A stretch of 64,000 nt of DNA from SAR86 cluster bacterium SAR86E (GTDB taxonomy: Bacteria > Pseudomonadota > Gammaproteobacteria > Magnimaribacterales > D2472), in NCBI GenBank assembly GCA_000307935.1, contig AMWX01000012.1:1-64000 (forward strand), given 5' to 3'. Shown here piece by piece: positions 26,219 to 36,545 of this stretch. Made by a program: the position numbers and the translations under genes. Position 1 is the first letter of the stretch. The number at the start of each line of letters is the position of its first letter. Below the pieces are notes generated by a model. It saw only the letters and a program-made list of their open reading frames with translations, ran no database searches and was not told the DNA's origin.

Positions 26219-26797
26219 TTAACCCTCCAGTATCTCTATATTCGCATCAAAACATGCATTTAAAAAGTTTACTGTAATCATGGCAGTTAATCCCCATATC
26301 TTTTGATTTTTAATATTCCAAGATGGAACCTGCCATACGCCACCTTGTCTTTCAATGATTTCTCTTTGGATGTTTGCTGGATTAAGTAAAAAATCTAATG
26401 GTACGGTAAAAATCTCTTGTATCTCTTCATTGGGTGTTAAAACTTGAGGGTGATCAACCGTTGCTACAAATGGATTGACCTCGATTTTGTGACGAGAGAT
26501 AAGATAGTTTAATTTACCTAACTCAGTAACATCTTTACTGTTAAGACTTATCTCTTCATTAGATTCTCGCAAGGCTGTTCCAAAAAGATTTAAGTCTATT
26601 TCATCTACTTTTCCTCCAGGGAAACTTACTTCACCTGAATGAGTTGAAAGATGGCTAGACCGCTGAGTATAAATTAATTCCGGAGATTCGATGTATTTAC
26701 CAAAATTTAAGATAGCTATTAAAACCGAAGCTTGAGGTCGACCACTTGGCTTTTCAGAATTAAGCAAATTTAGTTTATACTTGATGTCTTCAATCAT
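26219..26797 (-). CDS. nudL: Nudix CoA pyrophosphatase-like protein (NudL/YeaB type)
   Basis: A 192-residue Nudix hydrolase. The Nudix box is GGKVDEIDLNLFGTALRESNEEI (G-x5-E-x7-REx-x-EE pattern, positions about 75-98). The RSSHLSTHSGEVSFPGG segment just before it matches the NuCoA signature of CoA diphosphatases such as NudL, which cleave CoA and CoA esters. First gene of the minus-strand run toward alaS. Confidence 0.84.
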   Translation of the reverse strand: MIEDIKYKLNLLNSEKPSGRPQASVLIAILNFGKYIESPELIYTQRSSHLSTHSGEVSFPGGKVDEIDLNLFGTALRESNEEISLNSKDVTELGKLNYLISRHKIEVNPFVATVDHPQVLTPNEEIQEIFTVPLDFLLNPANIQREIIERQGGVWQVPSWNIKNQKIWGLTAMITVNFLNACFDANIEILEG

Positions 26798-26848
26798 TGC
26801 GTAAGTTTAACTTCTTACGACATTTTATTCTCTAAGAAAGGAGCACTT

Positions 26849-27385
26849 TTGAGATATTGTTCAAAATGCGGAAGCGATCAAATTGAGTTTAAAGTTCCGG
26901 CTGATGACAATTTAAAGCGGTATATTTGTTCTGCCTGCGATTCAATTTTTTATACCAATCCAAATCTTATTGTTGGCACTATATGCATTAAAGATGAGCG
27001 CGTCCTTTTGTGCAAAAGAAATATAGAGCCTCGCTTCGGTCGATGGACATTGCCTGCAGGGTTTATGGAAAATGCAGAGACGCTCCAAGAAGGAGCGCTA
27101 AGAGAAACCAAAGAAGAAACTCAAGCATCACCAAAAATTATTTCGCCCTATACTGCATTTAGTTTGACTCATATCAGTCAGGTACATTTTTTTTATTTAG
27201 CTGATTTAGGTGATGAAGAATTTGGTCCCACCTCAGAAAGCTCTGAAGTAAAGCTATTTAAGAAGGATGAAATACCTTGGGATGAGATTGCATTTCCAAC
27301 AGTAACCAAGACATTAGAATATTATTTTGACGATGTTATTTCTGGCAAGTTCCCATTCAGAGAGGAAGCTCTAAAACTCTGGTAA
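26849..27385 (+). CDS. Nudix hydrolase with N-terminal zinc ribbon
   Basis: A 178-residue protein. Two Cys pairs (CSKCG at 4-8 and CSACD) form a zinc ribbon; the Nudix box is GFMENAETLQEGALRETKEET. Similar to NudC-like and ADP-ribose-type Nudix proteins. The start is TTG, supported by a strong AAGGAG site at 26838-26843 five bases upstream and by the zinc-ribbon Cys immediately after. Substrate not identified. Confidence 0.85.
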   Translation: MRYCSKCGSDQIEFKVPADDNLKRYICSACDSIFYTNPNLIVGTICIKDERVLLCKRNIEPRFGRWTLPAGFMENAETLQEGALRETKEETQASPKIISPYTAFSLTHISQVHFFYLADLGDEEFGPTSESSEVKLFKKDEIPWDEIAFPTVTKTLEYYFDDVISGKFPFREEALKLW

Positions 27386-27400
27386 TTCAAAAAATTACAT

Positions 27401-30400
27401 TTATTGGCTGAACTTATAGGCATTTAAAAAGATTTGCATCCAAGGTGAATACTCCTTCCACTCTGATGATTTCCAAGATAGTTGCTGAGATCTGAACACT
27501 CTTTCTGGATGCGGCATCATAATTGTTGCTCTTCCATCTTTAGAAGTTAGGCCAGTGATGCCCTCAGGAGATCCATTTGGATTCAGTGGATAGGTAGAAG
27601 CGACATCACCTTTGTGATCAGTGAACTGAACTGCTATCTGATTGTGCTTTGAAAGATTTTTTAATGCCTCTCCTTCAAAGGAAGCTCTACCCTCCCCATG
27701 AGCAACAGCAACAGGAATTTGCCATCCGTCCATCCCTGTCAACAAAACAGAATTAGATCGAGCTATAGTAACTTGAGATAATCGTGCCTCAAATTGATCA
27801 GATTCATTCCATAAAAATTCTGGCCAATTTTCTGCACCTGGAATTAAATCTTTAATATTGGAGAGCATTTGGCATCCGTTACAGACTCCAAAAGTAAATG
27901 TTTCATCTCGATTAAAAAACTTCTCAAATGAATCCCTAACAGCATTATTATAGCTAATACTTGATGACCAGCCCCCTCCAGCTCCGAGCACGTCGCCATA
28001 AGAAAACCCACCGCAAGCTGCCAAGCCTTGAAATTTTGAAAGCAGGCTAGGATCATCAAGCAGGTCTTGCATATGAACATCAAATGCATCAAAGCCTGCT
28101 AACATAAATGCTGCTGCCATTTCATTTTGACCATTAACTCCCTGCTCTCTAAAAATTGCTACTTTTGGCTTTAAATTTTTATTAAATGCAGGTAATTGGG
28201 CAGAAAATTTAAAATTATCTTTTGCAACCAAGCCTTGATCATCAAATCTTTCAATGAGATCGTACTCTGCTTTAGCGCTTTCAGGATTATCTCTGGAAGA
28301 CTTGATTGAGTATGAGGTCTCACTCCAGACCTTCTCTAAATTTATTACTGAATCGGTAAATTTAATTTTATTGTTTAAAGAAATTGAAATTTGCGCGTCA
28401 GATTTTTGCGTCGCACACTTTCGATATTCGATGTTTTTTTGTTTCAGAAAATCTAATGCCTGTTCTTCAAATTCATTATGAAATTGGATAATGGCGCCTG
28501 TTTCTTCGGCAAAAAGATATTGCATCTCGCGGTCATTATGAAAGTTCTCTGGAACAAAAATCTCCACCCCAATCTTATTTGTGAATGATAATTCTGCTGC
28601 TGCAGTAAATAATCCCCCATCAGAAATGTCATGCAACGCAACAATCCAACCTCGCTCTATTAGATCCTGAATAGAGTTAAAGAGGGCTTTAAATACTTCA
28701 ACATTGTCAATATCGGGAACCTTTTGAATGCATGATGAAGTGACTTCCTCAAAAATAGAGCCGCCCAATCTAGACTGATCATTCAAAAATAAATGATATA
28801 GATCTTTTGAACCATTTTCTTTAAATTCAGTAGTTATGGCTATTGATACGTCTTCAACTGGAGCCATGGCTGTGATGACGCCTGACAAGGGACTTTTCAC
28901 TTGAAGCTCTTGATCGTCTTCTTTCCACTTTGTTCTCATGGACAAAGAATCTTTGCCAACAGGTATAACTATTCCTAGCTCAATACAAATATCAGAAAGT
29001 GCTTGAACTCCTTCTCTTAAGGCATAATCCTCTTCTTCATCCCCGCAGGCTGCCATCCAATTTGCAGAAAGTCTAACTAGATCTAAATTTTTAACTGGAG
29101 CAGAGATTAAGTTCATTAATGCTTCAGCTAAAGCCATCCTCATAGAGGCTGCCGGATTCTTAAGTGCTAGTGTTGGTTTTTCTCCAATTGATAAAACATC
29201 TCCCTCATTGCTAAGAAATGATTTAGTGGACATTGCATAGTTTGAAGTAGGTATTTGATATCTTCCTACCAATTGATCGCGGGCAACTAACCCGCCTACT
29301 GTTCTATCTCCAATAGTAATTAAAAAAGATTTCGAAGCTACCGAGGGATGGGAAAGCACTCTCTGAATTACATCAGATAACTCAAAATCCCTAGGAAAAG
29401 AATCAATTTCTTCCTTTGTTTTTAAATAATTGACTTCCATATTAGAAATAGGTAAGTCACCAAAAAGCATTGATAATGGAACTTTAATAGGGAATTCATC
29501 CCTTTCAGAATCATATACTTCTACTGAATCTGATAAGGTGGTTTGGCCCACAAAAGCAACTGGACATCGTTCCCTTCGACATATATTTTCAAAAATAACT
29601 TTATTTGATTTTTTGATTGCCAGGACATAGCGCTCTTGAGATTCATTTGACCAAACTTCCATAGGAGAAAGGCTAGGATCGGCAACAGGTATCAAGCTTA
29701 AATCAATATCAACACCTAAACTACAGTCTTTTGCTAATTCAGGAATTGCATTTGAAAGACCGCCAGCTCCAACATCGTGAATAAATTCAATAATATTTGG
29801 TGATTCAAAGGCACATTGATTAATCACCTCCTGGCATCTTCTTTCCATTTCAGCGTTTTCCCTCTGAACAGAGGCAAAATCTAGATCCTCATCGCTTTCT
29901 CCAGAAGACATAGATGAGGCTGCCCCACCTCCCAATCCTATAAGCATTGATGGGCCACCCAAAACAACAACCAAATCACCAGCTTCTATAGGGTTTTTAA
30001 TACTATTTCTATCTTTTACTTCTCCAATTCCTCCGGCCAACATAATTGGTTTGTGGTATCCATAAGTTTGATTATTAGCAAAGGGTTGCTCAAAAACTCT
30101 GAAGTAACCAACTGTGCTTGGTCGTCCAAACTCATTATTAAATGCTGCAGCACCAATAGGTCCCTCAATCATAATTTGGAGAGGAGAGGCAATTCTTGAA
30201 GGTATGTGCGGAGCATGTTCCCACGCACGAGGAAAATCTTCCAATCTAAGATTAGAGACATTAAAACCAACCAGCCCCATTTTAGGCTTTGCACCAGAGC
30301 CTGTTGCACCCTCATCTCTTATTTCTCCCCCAGAACCAGTTGCTGCTCCCGGAAAAGGAGAGATAGCTGTAGGATGGTTATGAGTTTCAACTTTTAAAGT

Positions 30401-31249
30401 TGAATTTATTTTTTCAGAAGAAAAACTATAATAATTATTTAAATTTCTATTCAGCGTAATCACTGAAGCGCCTGAAATAACAGCAGCGTTATCTTTGTAT
30501 GCTGAAATCAAATCTGGTTTATCTCCTTTGCTTGTTTTTTTGATAAGATCAAATAAAGATTCCTCTTGAGAAATAGAATTTATTATCCAGGCAGCATTAA
30601 ATATTTTGTGTCGACAATGCTCAGAATTAGCTTGAGCAAACATCATTAACTCAGCATCTGTAGGATTGCGAGAGGTTGATGAGTAGAAATGATCTAAATA
30701 ACTTATTTCATCCCTAGACAATGCTAATCCCAAGTCTTGATTTGCTGCAATTAAGGAGTCTTTTGCACCGTTTGTAATATCAATTTGTATTAGAGGTTTT
30801 CTTTTAGGTGCTGAGCCAATTGAAGGGATATCTATTGGGCTGATAAAAACTTCTTGGGTCATGCGATCAAATAAACTTAATAAGTTCAAATTAGCCACAG
30901 AAGTGCTGCCATCAAAAAAATAGCCTGCATACTTTTCAATTCTATTAACGCCTTGAATGCCAACATTAGCAATTATTTCACTTGTTTTAGACGCCCATGG
31001 ACTAATAGTTCCAGATCTCGGTCCAATAAAAAAATTAGGTAAATTTGTTGATTCTCTGCAGCTTAATAACTTAAATAATTTTGCCTGATCAGAAAAATCT
31101 TGATTTATATCCACTGAGTAATATTCATAGCTAGCCAACTCTTCAATTGAGCAATCATTAGTTGAATTAAAAACAGATCTGATAGATGAAATTTTTGACG
31201 GCGAAAAAGTAGAGGGACCTTGAAGCAGCAAATTAAGATTTTTTGACAC
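27401..31249 (-). CDS. purL: Phosphoribosylformylglycinamidine synthase
   Basis: A 1282-residue single-chain PurL. Visible are the N-terminal PurS-like domain, the ETHNHPTAISPFPGAATGSGGEIRDEGATG active-site region, VGKDSLSMR, the second ATP-binding half (HDISDGGLF), and a C-terminal glutaminase with nucleophile FGVCNGCQML and PHPERVFR. It forms FGAM from FGAR, glutamine and ATP in purine synthesis. Divergent from the mltF-like gene as in other gammaproteobacteria. Confidence 0.97.
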   Translation of the reverse strand: MSKNLNLLLQGPSTFSPSKISSIRSVFNSTNDCSIEELASYEYYSVDINQDFSDQAKLFKLLSCRESTNLPNFFIGPRSGTISPWASKTSEIIANVGIQGVNRIEKYAGYFFDGSTSVANLNLLSLFDRMTQEVFISPIDIPSIGSAPKRKPLIQIDITNGAKDSLIAANQDLGLALSRDEISYLDHFYSSTSRNPTDAELMMFAQANSEHCRHKIFNAAWIINSISQEESLFDLIKKTSKGDKPDLISAYKDNAAVISGASVITLNRNLNNYYSFSSEKINSTLKVETHNHPTAISPFPGAATGSGGEIRDEGATGSGAKPKMGLVGFNVSNLRLEDFPRAWEHAPHIPSRIASPLQIMIEGPIGAAAFNNEFGRPSTVGYFRVFEQPFANNQTYGYHKPIMLAGGIGEVKDRNSIKNPIEAGDLVVVLGGPSMLIGLGGGAASSMSSGESDEDLDFASVQRENAEMERRCQEVINQCAFESPNIIEFIHDVGAGGLSNAIPELAKDCSLGVDIDLSLIPVADPSLSPMEVWSNESQERYVLAIKKSNKVIFENICRRERCPVAFVGQTTLSDSVEVYDSERDEFPIKVPLSMLFGDLPISNMEVNYLKTKEEIDSFPRDFELSDVIQRVLSHPSVASKSFLITIGDRTVGGLVARDQLVGRYQIPTSNYAMSTKSFLSNEGDVLSIGEKPTLALKNPAASMRMALAEALMNLISAPVKNLDLVRLSANWMAACGDEEEDYALREGVQALSDICIELGIVIPVGKDSLSMRTKWKEDDQELQVKSPLSGVITAMAPVEDVSIAITTEFKENGSKDLYHLFLNDQSRLGGSIFEEVTSSCIQKVPDIDNVEVFKALFNSIQDLIERGWIVALHDISDGGLFTAAAELSFTNKIGVEIFVPENFHNDREMQYLFAEETGAIIQFHNEFEEQALDFLKQKNIEYRKCATQKSDAQISISLNNKIKFTDSVINLEKVWSETSYSIKSSRDNPESAKAEYDLIERFDDQGLVAKDNFKFSAQLPAFNKNLKPKVAIFREQGVNGQNEMAAAFMLAGFDAFDVHMQDLLDDPSLLSKFQGLAACGGFSYGDVLGAGGGWSSSISYNNAVRDSFEKFFNRDETFTFGVCNGCQMLSNIKDLIPGAENWPEFLWNESDQFEARLSQVTIARSNSVLLTGMDGWQIPVAVAHGEGRASFEGEALKNLSKHNQIAVQFTDHKGDVASTYPLNPNGSPEGITGLTSKDGRATIMMPHPERVFRSQQLSWKSSEWKEYSPWMQIFLNAYKFSQ

Positions 31250-31288
31250 TAGCTCTCTAGTAAAATATTGTAATAATTAATTATAAGG

Positions 31289-32008
31289 ATGTTTAAAATT
31301 AAAAAAATAAAAACTATGCAATTCCTTGCAAAAAACTCAATTATTTTCATCCTGATTTTTGGCCTTTATGGGTGTACTAAGGATCCTGTTAACACGCCTT
31401 TATCAGTCTATTGCAGCGTTATTAATGAAAAATTATATTCCTTTTCAAGGCTTAGTGATTTTGAAAAAAAGAGATTTAATGAACTAAAAGAATCAAGATT
31501 CTTAAAATATAAAGGTGATTTTATTGAAGCTGCTCAAACATTTGATATTGAATGGGAGCTTCTTGCTGCAGTAGCTTTTCAGGAATCACAATGGAATCCA
31601 AAAGCTCGATCAGCAACTCAAGTTAAGGGCATGATGATGTTAACTCTTCCCACAGCAGCATCGGTAGGTGTTACGAATCGCTTGGATCCAATTCAAAGTA
31701 TTTATGGTGGGGCACAATATATTTCTGATCTCAAATTAAACACCAACTATGGAACCTCTTCAGGTGACAAGATTGCTTTTGTATTAGCTTCATACAACTT
31801 AGGCACTACAAACATAAGAAATGCTATTGATGCAATAGATAAAAAAGCTATTGAAGTAACTTGGTTAGATTTGGAGGGATATTTACTAAATTTAAAAACC
31901 TCTATGGATTCGGAAAACTATTCTAGAGGTCAACAAACCGTTGATTTTGTAGAAAGGGTAAGAGATTATTATTATCTTTTATTGTCTCAAAATTGCAGTG
32001 ATAGCTAA
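31289..32008 (+). CDS. MltF-like lytic transglycosylase lacking the substrate-binding domain
   Basis: A 239-residue lipoprotein: signal and lipobox GLYGC with Cys29, then one SLT domain with catalytic Glu in AVAFQESQW, VKGMMMLTLPTAA, DPIQSIYGGAQY and LASYNLG. The GMMMLT form is that of MltF, which cuts peptidoglycan glycan chains. Normal MltF (about 450-520 residues) has an N-terminal ABC-type solute-binding domain, absent here. The position beside purL is the standard mltF locus. An ATG at 31316 is a possible shorter start but keeps the lipobox. Confidence 0.85.
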   Translation: MFKIKKIKTMQFLAKNSIIFILIFGLYGCTKDPVNTPLSVYCSVINEKLYSFSRLSDFEKKRFNELKESRFLKYKGDFIEAAQTFDIEWELLAAVAFQESQWNPKARSATQVKGMMMLTLPTAASVGVTNRLDPIQSIYGGAQYISDLKLNTNYGTSSGDKIAFVLASYNLGTTNIRNAIDAIDKKAIEVTWLDLEGYLLNLKTSMDSENYSRGQQTVDFVERVRDYYYLLLSQNCSDS

Positions 32009-32009
32009 A

Positions 32010-34019
32010 TCAAGAGTTTAGAAGCTGCCACTTTAGATTTTTGATTTGATCTCTGCAAAATGCAGCTTTTTCATACTCAGTTTCTTTGGCATAAATATAC
32101 ATTTGTTCTTCTAATTTTTTAATTGAGTTAGAAATCGCGTCAGGTGATTCACTTTTAATTTTAAAAGGTAGTTCTTTTTCAAAATACTGAGGTTTGGTTT
32201 TCTTGGCTTGTTTGGTGACTCTAGCCCCTTCCATCACATCTTTAATATCTTTTACAATTGATTTAGGGATAATCTTATTATCTTTATTGAATTGCACTTG
32301 AATTTCTCTTCTCCGAGACATCTCATCCATAGCTCTTTGCATAGAACCCGTAACCTTATCAGCATACATGATAGCCATGCCTCGAATATTTCTTGCTGCT
32401 CTACCAACTGTTTGAATAAGAGTAACTTCTGATCTTAAAAATCCCTCTTTATCAGCATCTAGTATGGCGACCAAGCTGACTTCGGGTATATCTAGACCCT
32501 CTCTTAATAAATTTATTCCAACTAAAACATCGAAATGGCCTAGCCTTAAATCTCGAATAATCTCTGTTCTCTCTACTGTATCTACATCAGAATGCATATA
32601 GCGAGTCCTTATTCCATTTTCTTCTAAATAGTCAGTTAAATCCTCAGCCATACGTTTTGTTAAAGTTGTTATTAACACTCTTTCTTTTAAAGCTGCTCTT
32701 TCATTGCATTCACCAATAACATCATCAATTTGAGAAGTTGCAGGTCTAATTTCAATTTCTGGGTCGATCAGCCCGGTTGGTCTAACTAATAACTCAGCCA
32801 TATTATCGGCATGCTCCATCTCATACTTACCAGGAGTTGCAGATACGTATATTTTTTGAGGAGTAACATCCTCCCATTCTTCAAATCTTAATGGGCGATT
32901 ATCTAAAGCTGACGGTAATCTGAATCCATAATCTACAAGCGTTTCTTTTCGAGATCGATCTCCCTTATACATCCCTCCAATTTGAGGGACTGAGACATGA
33001 GACTCATCCATAAAAACTATTGCATTTTTAGGCAAGTAATCAAAAAGGCATGGGGGTGGTTCTCCTGGATTTCGACCTGAAAGATAGCGAGAATAATTTT
33101 CTATCCCTTGGCAATATCCTAGTTCCTGCATCATTTCTAAGTCATAAGTTGTTCTCTCCTGCAACCTTTGCGCCTCAACCAACTTATCATTATCTTTCAA
33201 GTACTTAATCCTATCTTTCAATTCTTCACGAACTGTTTTTAAACAATCCAGAACGGTTTCTTTAGGTGTTACATAATGAGTTTTTGGATAAATTGTTGCC
33301 CGAGGTGTTTCGTGGATGGCTTCGCCTGTTAATGGGTCTATCCAAAGCAAACGTTCTACCTCATCTCCAAATAATTCAATTCTTAGTGCATCACGCTCGG
33401 AATCAGCAGGATATATATCAATCACATCTCCACGCACCCTGAAAGTCGCGCGCCTAAAATCAATATCATTTCGCGTATACTGCATTGAAGACAAGCGACG
33501 CAGAATGCTTCTTTGATCAATGATATCTCCTCTGCCCAAATGCAAAATCATATTTAGATAAGATTCAGGAGCGCCCAAACCATATATAGCTGATACAGTA
33601 GCAACAACAATGGTGTCATTTCTTTCAAGTAAAGCCTTGGTGGCAGATAGACGCATTTGTTCAATATGTTCGTTTACGGATGCGTCTTTAGCGATATAAG
33701 TATCTGATGTCGGAACATATGCTTCAGGCTGATAGTAATCATAATAAGAAACGAAATACTCGACAGAATTTTTTGGAAAAAAATCTTTGAGTTCTCCGTA
33801 TAATTGTGCAGCTAATGTTTTGTTTGGAGCCATAACCACAGCGGGTCTTTGAGTTGATTCAATAATTTTGGCCATGGTATAAGTCTTTCCAGACCCTGTT
33901 ACACCAAGCAACACTTGATGAAGCAATCCATCATTTAAACCATTTACAAGAGTCTTTATTGCCGTTGGCTGACTGCCAGCAGGCTCAAACGGAGATGTAA
34001 CAGTTAAATTTTTTGTCAT
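32010..34019 (-). CDS. uvrB: Excinuclease ABC subunit B
   Basis: A 669-residue UvrB. P-loop [10 protein letters not shown] (about 41-50), the [16 protein letters not shown] hairpin, helicase motifs [43 protein letters not shown], and a C-terminal UVR motif ([15 protein letters not shown]) that contacts UvrC. Damage verification in nucleotide-excision repair. No LexA-like operator was seen just upstream. Its stop is one base from the mltF-like stop. Confidence 0.97.
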   Translation of the reverse strand: MTKNLTVTSPFEPAGSQPTAIKTLVNGLNDGLLHQVLLGVTGSGKTYTMAKIIESTQRPAVVMAPNKTLAAQLYGELKDFFPKNSVEYFVSYYDYYQPEAYVPTSDTYIAKDASVNEHIEQMRLSATKALLERNDTIVVATVSAIYGLGAPESYLNMILHLGRGDIIDQRSILRRLSSMQYTRNDIDFRRATFRVRGDVIDIYPADSERDALRIELFGDEVERLLWIDPLTGEAIHETPRATIYPKTHYVTPKETVLDCLKTVREELKDRIKYLKDNDKLVEAQRLQERTTYDLEMMQELGYCQGIENYSRYLSGRNPGEPPPCLFDYLPKNAIVFMDESHVSVPQIGGMYKGDRSRKETLVDYGFRLPSALDNRPLRFEEWEDVTPQKIYVSATPGKYEMEHADNMAELLVRPTGLIDPEIEIRPATSQIDDVIGECNERAALKERVLITTLTKRMAEDLTDYLEENGIRTRYMHSDVDTVERTEIIRDLRLGHFDVLVGINLLREGLDIPEVSLVAILDADKEGFLRSEVTLIQTVGRAARNIRGMAIMYADKVTGSMQRAMDEMSRRREIQVQFNKDNKIIPKSIVKDIKDVMEGARVTKQAKKTKPQYFEKELPFKIKSESPDAISNSIKKLEEQMYIYAKETEYEKAAFCRDQIKNLKWQLLNS

Positions 34020-34048
34020 TATCTTGTTTTACTTTATGAATTTTAATT

Positions 34049-34054
34049 TATAAT
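34049..34054 (+). promoter_or_regulatory. Candidate -10 box for tRNA-Asn
   Basis: TATAAT lies 11 bases before the first base of the tRNA. Upstream candidates for -35 are TTGTTT (34024-34029, spacer 19) or TTTTAC (34027-34032, spacer 16). The distance to the mature 5' end is as expected for a short precursor leader. Confidence 0.5.
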
Positions 34055-34065
34055 TCTCAACTTGT

Positions 34066-34140
34066 TCCCTGATAGCTCAGCGGTAGAGCAGTTGACTGTT
34101 AATCAATTGGTCCGTGGTTCGATCCCACGTCAGGGAGCCA
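34066..34140 (+). tRNA. tRNA-Asn (anticodon GUU)
   Basis: Acceptor TCCCTGA pairs with TCAGGGA; discriminator G and CCA are encoded. The D arm reads AGCTCAGCGGTAGAGC, the anticodon loop CTGTTAA gives GTT, and the T arm has GGTTCGATCC. A complete 75-base tRNA. Confidence 0.96.
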
Positions 34141-34247
34141 TTCTTTTAGCCAATCCTCGATTTTAATCTATTTACCCTATTCATGCATGATGTCTTTTTG
34201 GTAGAACTTTATTTTTATTTTGATACGCTTTCAGTAATAATTATTAA

Positions 34248-35117
34248 ATGAAAAGATTACAAAATAAGGTTGCAATTGTAACCGGCGCTGGAAGCGGCAT
34301 TGGCAAAGAAACTGCGCTATTGTTTTTGGAGCATGGCGCTAAGGTTATTTTAGCCGATATTAATAATGAGACCCTTGAGGAAACTTTTGAAATCATTAAA
34401 CAAAAAAAATTAGATTCTAATGCGTCCATATCTGTCGTCGATGTTTCATTAGAAAATGATATTGAAAGCATGATCAATCATACTGTTGATCATTTTGGTG
34501 GTTTAAATATTCTTTTTAATAACGCAGGTATTGGTGGCGCAGTTGGACCCATTACGCACATTAATGGTGATGAGTGGGATAAAACATTTCAAATACTACT
34601 AAAGTCTGTTTTTCTTGGTACAAAATATGCAGCTAGAGTCATGAAAAAAAATATGTCTGGAGGCTCTATCATCAATACTGCATCAATTGCAGGCATGGGA
34701 GGTGGGTCTGGCCCCCTTGCTTACTCTGCAGCAAAAGCTGGAGTCATCAATTTTTGTAAAAATGCTGCTATTGAATTGGGTGAATTCAAAGTAAGAGTAA
34801 ATGCAATTTCACCAGGAACAATAAATACACCTCTTTTGGCAACCGCCATTGAAGACAGCAAGCTTGAACAACCCATAAAAGATTTTGGTATGCCTATTGA
34901 TATTGCATATACAGCGTTATTCCTTGCATCAGATGAATCAAGGTTTATTACAGGAATTAATCTTTGTGTTGATGGCGGACTAACTTTGGACAATTCAGGG
35001 CTAATGGTAGATGCGGCTGAGCATTATTCAAAAATGGGAATAGAAAGGGTTGTTGGTATGAATATGGGGTCAACAGGCATTGAGTCTGTTATTGAGGACT
35101 TGCCAGAAGATAGTTAA
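34248..35117 (+). CDS. SDR-family oxidoreductase with C-terminal extension
   Basis: A 289-residue short-chain dehydrogenase: TGAGSGIGKETA, an Asp after the second strand (LADINN) suggesting NAD, NNAGIGG, TASIAGMGGGSGPLAYSAAKAG with catalytic Ser, Tyr and Lys, and the DGG end of the core near residue 243. About 45 residues follow the core, longer than usual. Substrate unknown. Its stop interlocks with the cysS stop (TTAA). Confidence 0.83.
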   Translation: MKRLQNKVAIVTGAGSGIGKETALLFLEHGAKVILADINNETLEETFEIIKQKKLDSNASISVVDVSLENDIESMINHTVDHFGGLNILFNNAGIGGAVGPITHINGDEWDKTFQILLKSVFLGTKYAARVMKKNMSGGSIINTASIAGMGGGSGPLAYSAAKAGVINFCKNAAIELGEFKVRVNAISPGTINTPLLATAIEDSKLEQPIKDFGMPIDIAYTALFLASDESRFITGINLCVDGGLTLDNSGLMVDAAEHYSKMGIERVVGMNMGSTGIESVIEDLPEDS

Positions 35118-36484
35118 GATTTTTTCCAACTAGTCCCATCGCTAGAGTCATCAAGCAAAATACCTTGTGATACCAATTCATCTCTTATTTGATCAGCTTT
35201 GAGAAAATCTTTATTATTTCTTGCCTGATTTCTTTCCTCTATTTTTTGGCTAATCTCTTCATCAGTTAAATCTGCACCATACTGAAGAAAAGCTTCAGAA
35301 CTATCATTGAGCAGCCCTAAGACTTTGCCTAACTCTTTCATGGTTGACGCATACATGCTCTGATCTTGTGCATCCTGGGTACTGTTAATAGATTTCGCTA
35401 ATCCAAACAGAATGCTTAATGCCTCAGGGGTATTTAAATCATCATTCATTGAATCTATAAACCCCTTAACACTATCTTCATGCAAATCTGACTCTTGTAA
35501 TGGTACAAGCGATGCAGCCTGATAAAGTCTTGTTAAAGCTGATCGCGCTTGATCAAGAGAGTCGCTATCAAAATTTAAAGAGCTTTTATAGTGACTAGAG
35601 ATTAAGTAATATCGAATGACTTCTGGATGATAGGAAACAAATAAATCTTTCAGCATTGCAAAATTACCTAAAGATTTTGACATCTTCTCGCCATTAATTT
35701 TTAACAGTCCTGAATGCATCCAATAGTTTGCAAATTTATGATCAGAAGCACATTCAGATTGCGCTATTTCGTTCTCATGATGAGGGAATAATAAATCTGG
35801 ACCCCCTCCATGGATATCAAAATGCTTACCTAAATTTTCCAGTGACATAACTGAACACTCAATATGCCATCCAGGCCTTCCAGGGCCCCATGGTGAATCC
35901 CATGATGGCTCGTTTGGCTTAGCGCTTTTCCAAAGCACAAAATCCAACGGATCTTTTTTTGATTCATCCTCTGCAATTCTAGAGCCTGGATTTAAATCGT
36001 CGATATTTTTATTTGATAGTTTTCCATACTCAGGAAATGTTCGTACTGCAAAAAAAACGTCCCCACCTGCCGAGTGATAAGCATGCCCTTTATCAATAAG
36101 CGTGCCAATCATTTTAATCATGCCCTCAATATGATCAGTTGCACGAGGTTCATGCGTGGGAAGTTCCAATCCAAGCATGGCAAAATCTTCTTGCATGCTC
36201 GCAATTGTTCTTCCTGTAAGAGCATCTATTGTCTCTTTATTTTCGTTAGCTCTTTCAATAATTTTGTCATCTATATCAGTAATATTGCGAATAAAATTTA
36301 CTTTATAGTTTTGAAATCGAAGGTAGCGCGCAAGAATGTCAAAAGCCATCATCGCTCTTGCATGACCTAAATGGCAATTATCGTATACCGTCATTCCACA
36401 GACATATATCCCAACCTCGCCCTCGCGTATAGGTATAAAATCTTCCTTCTGATTAGTTAAGGAGTTATAAAACTTAATTGCCAT
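35114..36484 (-). CDS. cysS: Cysteinyl-tRNA synthetase
   Basis: A 456-residue class I synthetase: CGMTVYDNCHLGHARAM holds the first zinc Cys and the HIGH-like HLGH, GWHIECSVM and HGGGPDLLFPHHENE complete the zinc site, and GEKMSKSLGN is the KMSKS loop. Charges tRNA-Cys. Divergent from the cyclophilin gene, as in pseudomonads and enterobacteria. Confidence 0.97.
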   Translation of the reverse strand: MAIKFYNSLTNQKEDFIPIREGEVGIYVCGMTVYDNCHLGHARAMMAFDILARYLRFQNYKVNFIRNITDIDDKIIERANENKETIDALTGRTIASMQEDFAMLGLELPTHEPRATDHIEGMIKMIGTLIDKGHAYHSAGGDVFFAVRTFPEYGKLSNKNIDDLNPGSRIAEDESKKDPLDFVLWKSAKPNEPSWDSPWGPGRPGWHIECSVMSLENLGKHFDIHGGGPDLLFPHHENEIAQSECASDHKFANYWMHSGLLKINGEKMSKSLGNFAMLKDLFVSYHPEVIRYYLISSHYKSSLNFDSDSLDQARSALTRLYQAASLVPLQESDLHEDSVKGFIDSMNDDLNTPEALSILFGLAKSINSTQDAQDQSMYASTMKELGKVLGLLNDSSEAFLQYGADLTDEEISQKIEERNQARNNKDFLKADQIRDELVSQGILLDDSSDGTSWKKS

Positions 36485-36545
36485 CTATTATTTGATATAT
36501 GAATCACTTATTATAAAGAACTTAATTGGAATGTAGGTTTTATTA

